Assembly (NCBI RefSeq): GCF_018991925.1
Contig: NW_024737068.1
Coordinates: forward strand, 6,368,501-6,432,500
Direction: 5' to 3'
Length of the DNA stretch: 64,000 nucleotides
Origin: Homarus americanus
Taxonomy: Eukaryota > Arthropoda > Malacostraca > Decapoda > Nephropidae
The notes under the pieces are model-generated. The model was given only the letters and a program-made list of their open reading frames with translations, did no database searches and was not told the origin of the DNA. Within the stretch, counting starts at the first letter, position 1, and each line of letters starts with the position of its first letter. Positions 21,786-33,055 of the stretch are shown here, piece after piece. The position numbers were made by a program, and so were the translations under genes.

Positions 21786-22748
21786 ATGGGTTAGGTGTGG
21801 TGTTGGAGCACTGTGGGCTGGGTGTGGTGTTGGAGCACTGTGGGCTGGGTGTGGTGTTGGGGTACTGTGGGCTGGGTGTGGTGTTGGAGTACTGTGGGCT
21901 GGGTGTGGTGTTGGAGTACTGTGGGCTGGGTGTGGTGTTGGGGTACTGTGGGCTGGGTGTGGTGTTGGGGTACTGTGGGCTGGGTGTGGTGTTGGGGTAC
22001 TGTGGGCTGGGTGGTGTTGGGGTACTGTGGGCTGGGTGTGGTGTTGGGGTACTGTGGGCTGTGGTGTTGGGGTACTGTGGGCTGGGTGTGGTGTTGGGGT
22101 ACTGTGGGCTGGGTGTGGGTGTTGGGGTACTGTGGGCTGGGTGTGGTGTTGGGGTACTGTGGGCTGGGTGTGTGGTGTTGAGCACTGTGGTGGGTGTGGT
22201 GTTAGTACTGTGGGCTGGGTGTGGTGTTGGGGTACTGTGGGCTGGGTGTGGTGTTGGGGTACTGTGGGCTGGGTGTGGTGTTGGGGTACTGTGGGCTGGG
22301 TGTGGTGTTGGGGCACTGTGGGCTGGGTGTGGTGTTGGGGTACTGTGGGCTGGGTGTGGTGTTGGGGCACTGTGGGCTGGGTGGTGTTGGGGTACTGTGG
22401 GCTGGGTGTGGTGTTGGGGTACTGTGGGCTGGGTGTGTGTTGAGCAGTGTGTTCTGGGTGGTATTGGGGCACTGTGGGTGTGGTGTTGGGGTACTGTGGG
22501 CTGGGTGTGGTGTTGGGGTACTGTGGGCTGGGTGTGGTGTTGGGGTACTGTGGGCTGGGTGTGGTGTTGGGGTACTGTGGGCTGGGTGTGGTGTTGAGCA
22601 GTGTGTTCTGGGTGGTATTGTGTGGGCTGGGTGTGGTGTTGGGGTACTGTGGGCTGGGTGGGTTAGGTACTGTGGGCTGGGTGTGGTGTTGGGGTACTGT
22701 GGGCTGGTGTGGTGTTGGGGATGTGTTCTGGGTGTGGTATTGGGGCAC
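21786..22748. repeat. 27-bp minisatellite within a LINE relic
   Basis: About 36 tandem copies of a 27-base unit built from GGGCTGGGTGTGGTGTTGG and GGTACTGT. Because 27 is a multiple of three, long frames are open on both strands, each a nine-residue repeat such as GLGVVLGYC. These are structural by-products and no start, splice or domain supports a protein. Variants with GAGCACTGT lie at the left edge and GAGCAGTGTGTTCT near the right. Confidence 0.95.
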
Positions 22749-22854
22749 TTCGCCTTCTAGATTAGGAACGTAAAAAAATCAGTAATGATTCCCTTACCAG
22801 AAAACTCCCAAGGCTGCACAGTATATTCGTGGGTATATCTGTTCACTTTTCCTA

Positions 22855-23110
22855 TTGTATATATACTCCCAGCGTCAGTGTTGTGACGAGGAACACTCAA
22901 TAGTGCCACCAACCGCCTCTATCAGTCTAGTGCCACAGCTGGGAGGGTCGACCCCTTTACTGCCAATATGCCATTTTCCAGTACCCCGGGCGAGAACTGT
23001 GTGGAGCTCTCCGCCTCAGAATGTTTTCGGTACATCATTCAGCTTCCAACAGTTCAAAACATTCTATGTCATACATCTTCAGTCTTTGACAAAGGGACGC
23101 CTTGGTGAAT
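22855..23110 (+). pseudogene. Jockey/CR1-like LINE relic, C-terminal tail
   Basis: The plus frame contains ARTVWSSPPQNVFGTSFSFQ and FKTFYVIHLQ-like sequence, the familiar extreme C-terminus of Jockey/CR1-type LINE proteins (R-T-x-x-W-N-S-L-P and S-F-x-x-FK blocks). Nucleotides align with 50835-51126. It is separated from its reverse transcriptase half by the minisatellite and ends with GACAAAGGGACGCC, shared with the other copy. Confidence 0.7.
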
Positions 23111-23332
23111 AGAATTTAGAATGATCTCTCTCTCTGCGTTGTTTATTTAAGGAAAGAAAACAGCTGGTAATGAGGCAAAGATAATATAATAATGGGTAAA
23201 AATTTATATTTTCGGAGTAAAGCATAAAGTGTTGACGGGGAGCAGAGATGTGACAGAGTGAACGCTAGAACTGTTTAATGTCTTATGGAATGTCGGAACA
23301 ATACCATCCTATCTGAAGTAATGAATTATGTG

Positions 23333-23334
23333 AG

Positions 23335-23425
<91 letters not shown>

Positions 23426-23500
23426 AGTAAATCACTGTAGGTGCGCGTGATCTAGGTATATGCTGATAACCACAAGGAAAGAATATATATATATATATAT
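23333..23500. repeat. (TA)n microsatellites
   Basis: TA tract 23335-23422 with one phase break at 23360, and a shorter one at 23484-23500. Confidence 0.93.
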
Positions 23501-23699
23501 GAGGACGCTGACAGCTAGCAGTAGGAGTGGAGCGACACAGCTGCAGGCGGGGTAGAAGGGTGCTTGACCTCATCTTTTCCCGAGAGATACACCAACTGAA
23601 GAAAACCGAGACGGGTGGAGGACTTACATAGTTTTCATTAACACAGAAAAACTCTTCGACACCCCAACAAGTAAATAATAGTAAACCCCGGAGGAACTG

Positions 23700-24560
23700 A
23701 CTCAATGGTGGAGCCAGAGCTGGTAAGATCTACCACGAGCTTGTATGAACCATATCACAGTATCTGTACAGGAAGGACTCGGGAACATGTTGGAAGGTAT
23801 CTTTTGTGTAAGGCAGGCCAAGGTGCTACCTCCTTTGCTATTTTTTTTTATGGACAAATACATTAGTTGATGTATCGAGGAAGAACAAGAGGGGAGGTGA
23901 CTCCTTCATACACAGACGACATCACACTTGTAACACGGCCTACAATGATCTACACACAACAGTGAAGAGATGAATATCAATAGAACCAAACCAAAGCTAT
24001 GACCACATCAAGGAACCCTGAGAGAATACACCGTAAAAGTGAACAAGAAGTAAACAGAGGAAAACGTTTTCTAAACATTATAGAGAGTGGAACGGCAGTG
24101 AGCAAAATGGAAATCAATAAAAGGTCAGAGAACAATTCGAGGAATGTGAGCAGCATGCGTCTACTGTATTATTAGATGAGAGAAGAGCATCCCCGGCAGG
24201 TACTACCATAAACTACCATTCTCCATCCAGTATTGACCTATGACGTAGAGGCCTCGTCGATACTATAAGACAAAAACAGAGTGTAACTGTGGGCGTCAGA
24301 GAACTGAAGCAAAACAAACATGTAAATAATAAGAGACCACAGACTGACGATAACAGATGGATCCAACTACTGATCCAGCCTATCTTGTCAAAAGTCGTAC
24401 GAACACCAGTGGGATGCCTCGGTAACCTTAGGATAATGGCTGAGAAGGAGCTAAGCAACAGGAGTTTAACGAGAGATAACAAGCAGGAAGATGTGTGTGG
24501 TATGACTAGGAGAAAAAAGACAAGTCGAAGCTCCATTATAACAAAACAGAGAGAGAGAGA
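23700..24560 (+). pseudogene. Decayed RTE/CR1-like LINE reverse transcriptase relic
   Basis: Successive plus-strand fragments follow LINE order. A GQGATSFAIFF-like remnant of the QGxxxSPxLF block (about 23820) comes first. A SYTDDITLVT catalytic-box remnant (about 23910), which reads TDD in place of ADD, follows. Then come MNINRTKTKAM-like codons (about 23970), a GSIIESG-like stretch (about 24075), a GVRELKQ-like stretch (about 24291) and a terminal EDVCGMTRRKK-like stretch. All are split by shifts and stops. It is a fossil with no function. The clade is inferred only from the C-terminal pattern. Confidence 0.6.
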
Positions 24561-24849
24561 GGAAATCTTCTGGGACACACACACCACCAGGCAGCCTTTG
24601 TGAGGTGGGTCAGCTGACAGGCGCTCATCTCGAACTGACTCTAACTGCTGTTGGATAATGGTGCTCCTCTTTCTCTCATCTCTATCTTCATCTCCCATCT
24701 TTTCTTCCCCACCTCTCTTTCTTCCTTCATCTCTCTATCTCTCCCCCATCATTTCTGCCCACCCTCACTTTCTCTTCCTCCTTTCATCTCCCATCTTCCT
24801 CCTTCCTCCTCCCTCCCCATTTCTCTCCCTCCTCATTCTGTGGGAGAGT
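24561..24849. other. CT-rich spacer
   Basis: Pyrimidine-rich CTCC/TTCC low-complexity sequence from about 24655 to 24838. It lies directly against a purine-rich minisatellite, so the strand bias inverts at about 24840. Confidence 0.6.
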
Positions 24850-27520
24850 GAGGAAGGCTAATAGGGAGGGGAGGAGAGGGGTTGTGGGAGAGGGCAACTA
24901 TGGAGAGTGAGGAAGAGTGAGGACAGTGTGGGAGACTATGGGAGGGCGGGGGGAGGATCAGTGTGGGAGAGTATGGGAGGGCGGGAGAGAGAGAAGAGGA
25001 GGAATGTGGGAGAGTATGGGAGGGCGTGGGGGTGAGGATCAGTGTGGAGAGTATGGGAGGGCATGGGGTGGAGGATCAGTGTGGGAGAGTATGGAGGGCA
25101 GAGAGAGGAAGAGTGAGGATCAGTGTGGGAGAGTATGGGAGGGCGGGGAGGATCAGTGTGGGAGAGTATGGGAGGGCGTGGAAGAGGAGGAAGAGGAGGA
25201 GTGTGTGGGAGAGTATGGGAGGGCGGGGGTGGGGAGGATCAGTGTGGGAGAGTATGGGGAGGGCGTGGGGGTGAGGATCAGGGAGTATGGGAGGGCGTGG
25301 GGGTGAGGACTGGGGTGGGAGAGGCGGGAGGGCGTGGGGTGAGATCAGTGTGGGAGAGTATGGGAGGGCGTGAGAGAGAGGGAAGAGTGAGGATCAGTGT
25401 GGGAGAGTAGGGAGGGCGTGGGGGTGAGGATCAGTGTGGTGGGAGGGGGAGGGCGGGGGTGGAGGATCAGTGTGGGAGGAGGCGGGGTGAGGATCAGTGG
25501 AGAGTATGAGGCGGGAGGGGTGGGGAGGATCAGTGTGTGGGAGAGTAGGGAAGGCGGGGGAGAGAGGAAGAGTGAGGAATAGTGTGAGAGGAGGGGAGGG
25601 CGGGGTGAGGATCAGTGTGGGAGGGTGGGGAGGGCGGGGTGGGAGGATCGGTGGGGAGAGTATGGGAGGGCGGGAGAGAGAGGAGAGGAGGATCAGTGTG
25701 GGAGGGAAAGGGAGGCGTGAGAGAGAGGAAGAGTGGAGGATCAGTGTGGGAGAGTATGGGAGGGCGTGGGGGTGGGAGGACTGTGGGGAGTATGGAGGGC
25801 GTGAGAGAGGAGAGGAAGGTGGGAGGATCAGTGTGGGAGAGTATGGGAGGGCGGGGTGAGGATCAGTGTGGGAGTATGGGGAGGCGGGGAGAGGAGGAAG
25901 AGGAGGAATGGTGGGAGAGGTGGGGAGGGCGGGGGGGGTGAGGATCAGTGTGGGAGTAAGGGAGGGCGTGGGGGTGAGGATCAGTGGGAGAGGAGGGAGG
26001 CGTGGAGAGAGAGAGGAAGAGGAGGATCAGTGGGGAGAGTATGGGAGGGCGTGGGGTGAGGATCAGTGTGAGAGTATGGGAGGGCGGGGTGAGGATCAGT
26101 GGGAGAGTATGGGGAGGGCGTGAGAGAGAGAGGAAGTGAGGATCAGTGTGGGAGAGTATGGGAGGGCGTGGGGGGTGAGGATCAGTGTGGGAGAGTATGG
26201 GGAGGGCGTGGGGGTGAGGATCAGTGGGAGAGTAGTGGGAGGGCGTGGGGTGAGGATCAGTGTGGGAGAGTATGGGAGGGCGGGGGTGAGGATCAGTGAG
26301 AGGTGGGAAGGGAGAGAGAGGGAAGAGTGAGGAATAGTGGGGAGAGTATGGGAGGGCGGGAGAGAGAGAGTGAAGAGTGAGGATCAGTGGGAGAGTAGGG
26401 AGGGCGTGAGAGAGAGGAAGAGAGTGGAGGATCAGTGTGGGAGAGGGGAGGGCGGGGGGTGGAGGATGGGTGTGGGAGAGTAAGGGAGGCGGGGTGAGGA
26501 TCAGTGTGGGAGAGTATGGGAGGGCGTGGGAGAGAGAGAGGAAGAGGAGGATCAGTGTGGGAGAGTAGGGAGGGCGTGGGAGAGTGAGGAAGAGTGAGGA
26601 TCAGTGGGAGAGGAGGAAGAGTGAGGACAGTGGGGAGAGAAGTGGAGGGCGTGGGGAGAGTGAGGAAGAGGAGGATCAGTGGGAGAGTAGGGAGGCCGGG
26701 GACAGAGAGGATCAGTGTGTGAGAGTAGGGGAGGGCGGGGTGGGTGAGGACAGTGTGGGAGAGTATGGGAGGGCGGGAGAGTGAGGACAGTGTGGGAGAG
26801 GAGGAAGGAGTGAGGATCAGTGGGAGAGTATGGGGAGGGCGGGGAGAGTGAGGAAGAGTGAGGATCAGTGTGGGGAGAGAAGGGAGGGCGGAGAGAGAGG
26901 AAGAGGGGATGTGTGTGGGAGAGTGGGAGGGCGGGAGAGGGAGGGGAAAGAGTGAGGATCAGTGTGGGAGAGTATGGGAGGGCGTGGGAGAGTGAGGAAG
27001 AGTGAGGATCAGTGTGTGAGAGTATGGGAGGGCGGGAGAGAGGAAGAGGACTGGGAGAGTATGGGAGGGCGGGAGAGTGGGGATCAGTGTGAGAGTATGG
27101 GAGGCGGGGAGAGTGGGGAAGAGGGGGATCAGTGTGGGAGAGTATGGGGAGGGCGTGGGAGGAGGGGGGATCAGTGTGGGAGTATGGGAGGGCGTGGGAG
27201 AGAGGAAGAGTGGGGGATCAGTGGGAGAGTATGGGAGGGCGGAGAGAGAGGATCAGTGTGTAGAGTATGGGAGGGCGGGGAGAGACGAAGTGGGAGAGTA
27301 TGGGGAGGGCGTGGGAGAGAGAGGAAGAGTGGGATCAGTGTGGGAGTGGGAGGGCGGGGAGAGTGGGGGACTGTGGGAGGGCGTGGGAGAGAGAGGATCA
27401 GTGTGTGAGAGTATGGGAGGGCGTGGGTGGGTGAGGATCAGTGTGTGAGAGTATGGGAGGGCGTGGGAGAGAGAGGAAGAGTGAGGATCAGTGTAGGTGA
27501 GTATGGGAGAATAAGAAAGA
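24850..27520. repeat. 2.7-kb G-rich minisatellite, unit about 38-55 bp
   Basis: Roughly 60 copies of a unit with GTGTGGGAGAGTATGGGAGG, GCGTGGGGGTGAGGATCA and an optional GAGAGAGGAAGAGTGAGG insert. Copies with and without the insert interleave. Runs of three to five G recur every few bases. Overlapping open frames code only Gly/Arg/Glu-rich repeats and are not genes. Confidence 0.94.
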
Positions 27521-28875
27521 ACGTAAGATAATGTGGATGAATTTAAAAGAGTGAAAAAATAGGTTAAAAGATAAACCTATTAAATTCATCTCACTTCACC
27601 AGCTAAGAAGATGGAAAAATTAACATACGAACCTTTGAGTATTCATCTTGGTATCTTAATTTACGTAAACCAGTTAAAATATAATTCCATTACATCCTTT
27701 AGAGAAAAAATAAATAAACTTAGGAACTTTTTTGAGAATCCTTCGTCAAAGATAAACTTACCCCAGGTATTTGCATGTGTGTGTGTGTGTGTGTCTGTTA
27801 AACTAATGCTAACTTACGCCTCTCCTACGCGAATTTATTTTTCACTCTGGCGTAAAAAATGGTGGGGTGGAGATGGGTGTATTTTGTGAGAGAAGAGGAA
27901 ATATTTTTGGAGGGAGAGAGAGAGAGAGAGAGGAATTTCGACACTATTTCTATTTATCTGTTTTAATTACTTACATATACTGTATATCCCACGCTTAAAA
28001 ACAATCCCTTTACTTCCACTACCGATGTAGAGAATGACATATAAGATAACGATAATAAACATGAAATAAACACTGAAAGTAAAAACAAAAATAAGAAGAA
28101 ATAAAGAAAATGGTCACAAAATCAAGTGTCCAGATCTCAATTTGTCATCGCTGGGTACAAGGTATAGAATAACACTGGTACAAATGGTGTGACACTAAAT
28201 GGTGTTAGAATGAACAGGACATACGTGTTCAGAATTCTCCGATACAATAAACTACACCGTTCTTCATAGATTACATATTCAACCTAATTTAATCTAATCT
28301 AATATAATTTATCCTAATCTAATTTAGCCTATCTTATCCTTAACCTATTGTAATTATATCCTAAACCTAACTAAACCAAAGCCTATTTTAATCTAACGTA
28401 GCTAGTTTGGATAAGTTAGGATTTGGTTAACCCTTGGTTTAGTTAAGTCAGGGTCTAATTAAGTTATGGTTGGGTTAAATTAAGATTCATTAACTCTCAC
28501 CTACTCCCATAAATGATCACTTAGTAAATATTAATTATGTTAATTTTACACTCTGGTAAAAACAGACTGAGAGCTGAACCCACCATATAATAAAAATAAA
28601 TAAATAAATGAAAAATAAATAAAAATATGTAACAAAATTAATTATCTCCCTTAAAATACACATTCAAATTACATGCCATAAGTCACAATAGCCGCGGTTG
28701 TCAAGACAGATAATATTATCACCAGGTAATCAACGGTAAGGAACACCAGTCACGTCACTAATTACTACGCTAATGATGTTTTCGAACCTTATATACAAAT
28801 TATAGTAGTCATCACAACGGTAACTGCTATGTGTAATTACTGTCTTTTAAGAGTGAATAAAGAGCAGGGGAGTCT
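27521..28875. other. AT-rich spacer
   Basis: Contains TG (27774-27794) and GA (27905-27932) runs and an A/T-rich CTAATCTAAT-like stretch (28270-28500). A 92-codon frame at 27611-27889 shows no domain. No gene is supported. Confidence 0.45.
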
Positions 28876-28960
28876 ATTATTATTATTATTAGTAGTAGTA
28901 GTATAGTAGTAGAAGTATTATTATTATTAGTAGTAGTAGTAGTAGTCGTAGTAGTAGTAC
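28876..28960. repeat. (ATT)n-(AGT)n compound microsatellite without a LINE
   Basis: Interleaved ATT and AGT triplets. It is the same triplet as the LINE target at 2.1 and 6.0 kb, but no element end is attached here. Confidence 0.88.
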
Positions 28961-29189
28961 GGTGAGTCAGCCTATTCAAAATCAGTCAAAATAACCTGAA
29001 AGCGTTTAGAGTGGAGGGACGTGATCGCCAACCCCAAGACCTGATTATGCCACTTTGATTAACGGATGGAGAGTCTAACCTAATTATTTCTTCAACGGAT
29101 TACTTAAAATTGATCCAATACAACACAACATGGACACACAACTATACTGAAAATCATAAATGACTAAGAAGCTGTGAACCAGAACGGCA
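28961..29189. other. Short AT-rich spacer
   Basis: Nothing is recognised. Confidence 0.4.
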
Positions 29190-29630
29190 ATCATATAAAT
29201 CATAACATTCATCACAACAAATCAATGATATCATAATACTCATCACAACAAATCAATGATATCATAATACTCATCACAACAAATCAATGATATCATAATT
29301 CTCATCACAACAAATCAACACCATAATACTCATCACAACAAATCAACACCATAATACTCATCACAACAAATCAACACCATAATCTCATCACAACAAATCA
29401 ACACCATAATACTCATCACAACAAATCAACACCATAATACTCATCACAACAAATCAACACCATAATACTCATCACAACAAATCAACACCATAATACTCAT
29501 CACAACAAATCAACACCATAATATTCATCACAACAAATCAATGATATCATAACACTCATCACGACAAATCAATACCATAATACTCACCACAACAGGTCAA
29601 TGATATCATAATGCTCACCACTACTCTAGA
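29190..29630. repeat. 28/31-bp minisatellite
   Basis: Tandem CATAATACTCATCACAACAA followed by ATCAACAC (28 bases) or ATCAATGATAT (31 bases). The 31-base form lies at both edges and about eight 28-base copies occupy the middle. Confidence 0.93.
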
Positions 29631-30150
29631 TAATTACTGAGGTTAATATATAAAAAAATATTACTCATAAGATAAATGTTTAAGGCAAGACGCCAGACCC
29701 AAAACTTGTACCGGTTGAGAACAGCGTTGACGTCTCTTAGACTTTTTAATTCCAGATGACAGATGATGGTTCCTGGAGCTTTTGAAACCATTTTTTTTAT
29801 CCATTGTGGGTACATGACGCGACTCTAGATTACAAATAAACACACACAAGGATGTATTTGAAAATGAAATCTCCTATATTACGAACTGGTTAGCAAACAT
29901 TATTACAATATTTACTAACGGTATACCAACATTATTTTACTGAATATATCATAGTTGCTGATTTAAGTTCAATATATGACTACTATAATTTCGCCGAGAA
30001 AGTATATCAATAGACCAGAAAAATAAAATCAGGATTCAAAGATTGTTTTAGTGTGATTAATAGTAGTGGTTGTGATGTAGCTTGGTTATTGTAAGATTGT
30101 CACCTAGATTGTACAATTTGATGCATAATCAGCGAGATGGACTTTCAAAT
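29631..30150. other. AT-rich spacer, nothing recognised
   Basis: Two short minus-strand frames (29621-29849) overlap here without a recognisable domain. Confidence 0.4.
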
Positions 30151-30350
30151 GGGGTGGCTTGAGTTTACAGTGGAGTGGCATGACGTAAAGTGGGTGGCTT
30201 GACGTAAAGTGGGGTGGCTTGGAGGAAAGTGGGGTGGCTTGACGTAAAGTGTAGTACCTTAACGCAAATTAGAGTGGCTTGAGCCCAAAATCGGATGGTT
30301 TAAGGTTACAGTAAAGTGGTTAAAGCCCAAAATAGAGTGGCTGAACCCCT
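30150..30350. repeat. Short roughly 21-bp repeat
   Basis: GTGGCTTGACGTAAAGTGGG-like units, about seven copies with growing divergence to the right. Confidence 0.75.
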
Positions 30351-30464
30351 ATTCATTAAGGATAAATCGAACCAGAGACTGAGAGAAAGATTCAAAAGTA
30401 ATTCAAGAGACAGACAGAGAATCTTTCCCACATAGTCGTATAAAATATCTTTTAAAGATCATAA

Positions 30465-30465
<1 letters not shown>

Positions 30466-30544
<79 letters not shown>
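30466..30544. repeat. (AT)n microsatellite
   Basis: Uninterrupted AT tract of about 75 bases. Confidence 0.95.
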
Positions 30545-30546
<2 letters not shown>

Positions 30547-31225
30547 AAGCTTTCACATTTATACTTAGTTAATTATATAAAAACCATAATTTCCGTAACG
30601 TAGAACCAAAATAGATAAACAGCATATTTATATAAGTAATAAAATTGAAGAGAAACTGAAAAAAATTGAAAAACAAAAAATCATATAAATCTCCTTTAAT
30701 CTTTACCTGTTTGTGGCCAAAGATCTTAATTTATGACGCGTAGTAAAATATTATAACATCGATGAGTTAGGATTTTCAATGGTTTGTGTTCAGTGATAAA
30801 AACTAAAAGGTTGTGAACTGTGCTAGAAAGATTCAGTTATTCACGCATTCAAGCATATCAAAACAACAACAATAATAAAACAGTAACACCAATAACTACA
30901 AAAAGCAAAGACATTTATGACACACTAAAATACATTATAAGAAGAATTCAAATATATCAAAATGTCACGAGAAAAAAAAACGCACGCAAATACACAAAAT
31001 AACAAATTATGAACGCACTCAAAAACATTAAAACAACCGAAAAAACAAACAAATTATAAACACACTCAGATTCATTAAAACAACAGAACAAAATGAACAC
31101 ACTCCAATAACAAAACAACAACAAAAGATACAAAATATAAACGCACCTATAGACACAAAAACAACAAGAACACCCACATGATTTTGTTTTAAAAGTCGCA
31201 TGTTACAGATGGACTTTACACTCAC
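30545..31225. other. A-rich spacer
   Basis: Rich in AACAACA-type sequence; ACAAATTATAAACACACTCA-like phrases repeat loosely at 31000-31150. No gene is recognised. Confidence 0.4.
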
Positions 31226-31260
31226 GAGCCCTGCTTCATAAACACCGGCCGTAGACACAC
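31226..31260 (-). CDS. Possible 35-base microexon downstream of the signal-peptide exon
   Basis: On the minus strand ACCGTATGCAG is followed by a 35-base block and then GTGAGT, a good 5' splice site. The first two bases would complete the split codon left by the exon at 33056-33101 (phase 1), and the rest reads VSTAGVYEAGL. The block has higher GC than its surroundings. The polypyrimidine tract is weak, the intron would be 1.8 kb and span two minisatellites, and no third exon is found. It is therefore a suggestion only. Confidence 0.15.
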
Positions 31261-31689
31261 CTGCATACGGTAGACAGACACATACACATAATTCCAATAT
31301 ATTTGACGTATAAAAGTTGCATATTGTATGAATTAGCTCAAATAAACAGCGCTTAATGTTAACTGCATCACGTAAACCTCCAGATACAACAACAACAGTC
31401 ATAGAGCAAGAGATAGTAATATACATTGTAATTGTACACACACATACTTCAGGTTCAATGCTGTAAATAATAAATACTGTATATACTGTGGATCGTATCG
31501 GTTCCTCTGTATTTAAACTGATATATCATCGACGTTAACAAAAACATGGATACAGTATTATAGATATTACTAATACAATTTAACACACACGCACACACTC
31601 CATTTCAAATTCAGCTAAAAATTCCACTCATCCATTCACTCCTCATTTCATGTTAACAGAGTCAAAGTATGAAGAAAAATGATCCGCAA

Positions 31690-32445
31690 AAAAGATATAC
31701 ACCTCAACAGGGAGAATAAACTACACCTAAACAGGGAGAATAAACTACACGTCAACAGGGAGAATAAACTACACCTCAACAGGGAGAATAAACTACACCT
31801 AAACAGGGAGAATAAACTACACCTCAACAGGGAGAATAAACCACACGTCAACAGGGAGAATAAACTACATGTCAACAGGGAGAATAAACTACACCTCAAG
31901 AGGGAGAATAAACTACATGTCAACAGGAAGAATAAACTACACCTCAACAGGGAGAATAAACTACATGTCAACAGGAAGAATAAACTACATGTCAACAGGA
32001 AGAATAAACTACACCTCAACAGGGAGAATAAACTACATGTCAACAGGAAGAATAAACTACATGTCAACAGGAAGAATAAACTACACCTCAACAGGGAGAA
32101 TAAACTACATGTCAACAGGAAGAATAAACTACACCTCAACAGGGAGAATAAACTACTTGTCAACAGGAAGAATAAACTACATGTCAACAGGAAGAATAAA
32201 CTACACCTCAACAGGGAGAATAAACTACATGTCAACAAGGAGAATAAACTACATGTCAACAGGAAGAATAAACTACATGTCAACAGGAAGAATAAACTAC
32301 ACCTCAACAGGGAGAATAAACTACATGTCATAAGGGAGAATAAACTACACCTCAACAGGGAGAATAAACTACATGTCATAAGGGAGAATAAACTACATGT
32401 CATAAGGGAGAATAAACTACACCTCAACATGAAGAATAAACTAAC
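31690..32445. repeat. 24-bp minisatellite, open on both strands
   Basis: About 31 copies of a 24-base unit containing ACTACACCTCAACAGG and GAGAATAA. Because 24 is a multiple of three, the plus strand reads NKLHLNRE repeats and the minus strand SLFSLLTC repeats for over 260 codons. ACACCTCAACAGGGAG and ACATGTCAACAGGAAG subtypes alternate in a partly ordered way. No evidence supports expression. Confidence 0.95.
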
Positions 32446-32499
32446 TAGCAACCGTGGACAGATGCTGTAGTGATGCTACCTCATAAATACACCATGAGT

Positions 32500-32790
32500 G
32501 GCCTAATAAGCTATGCTCTCTGAGTGGCCAGTAATTCATCCCCCTGAGTGGCTCATTAGTAAAAGCCTTCTAACCAACCAGTTTGAGTAGCCAGTGAGCC
32601 AAACTCTGAGTGGTGTAATGACTGAATGCTCTCTGAGTGGCCTATAAACCACTCTCTTTTAGCGAACAATGTGTCTTGCTCGTTAGTGGCCAGTATGTCA
32701 AGCTCTCTGAATGGCTAATAAATCAAGCAGTCTAATTGGTCAATATGTTACGTCCTCTGAGTGGCCAGTAAGAGAAGCTCCTGATCTAAG
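32500..32790 (+). repeat. Diverged minisatellite, CTCTGAGTGGCCAGTAA unit
   Basis: About eleven loosely conserved units of roughly 26 bases. The same unit, reverse-complemented, makes up the array at 58580-58870. Confidence 0.78.
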
Positions 32791-32803
32791 GCTAACAATG
32801 GAG

Positions 32804-32805
<2 letters not shown>

Positions 32806-32836
<31 letters not shown>
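32806..32836. repeat. (CA)n microsatellite
   Basis: About 15 CA units, followed by degenerate ACAGA and AGATAGAGATAGGG-type sequence to about 33010. Confidence 0.93.
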
Positions 32837-32837
<1 letters not shown>

Positions 32838-33055
32838 TAAGCATTCACACTCACGGAAAGACAAATAAACATCCACGTACACAGACTGACAAACATTCAT
32901 GCATACACATAAAGAGATAGAAATAGGGAGATAAGAGACAGAAATGGGGAGATAGAGATAGGGAGATAGATATATAGACAGAGATATTGAGATAAATATA
33001 GGGAATAGAGAGATACAGTAATAAACTCGGCACTAACTTCTCTTAATCTCCATAC

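Noticed and set aside
21764..22773. GLGVVLGYC repeat protein or its antisense His/Pro protein
   Set aside because: By-products of the 27-bp minisatellite; no non-repetitive domain is attached.
24850..27520. CRISPR-like or origin iteron array
   Set aside because: Units are directly contiguous, variable in length and G-rich, with no spacer structure or replication gene nearby.
29190..29630. CRISPR-like array with 28-bp repeats
   Set aside because: There are no unique spacers between units, and the surrounding DNA is eukaryotic. It is a plain minisatellite.
31648..32470. Opposed 263- and 267-codon frames as overlapping genes
   Set aside because: Both are consequences of a 24-bp minisatellite with no stop in those frames.
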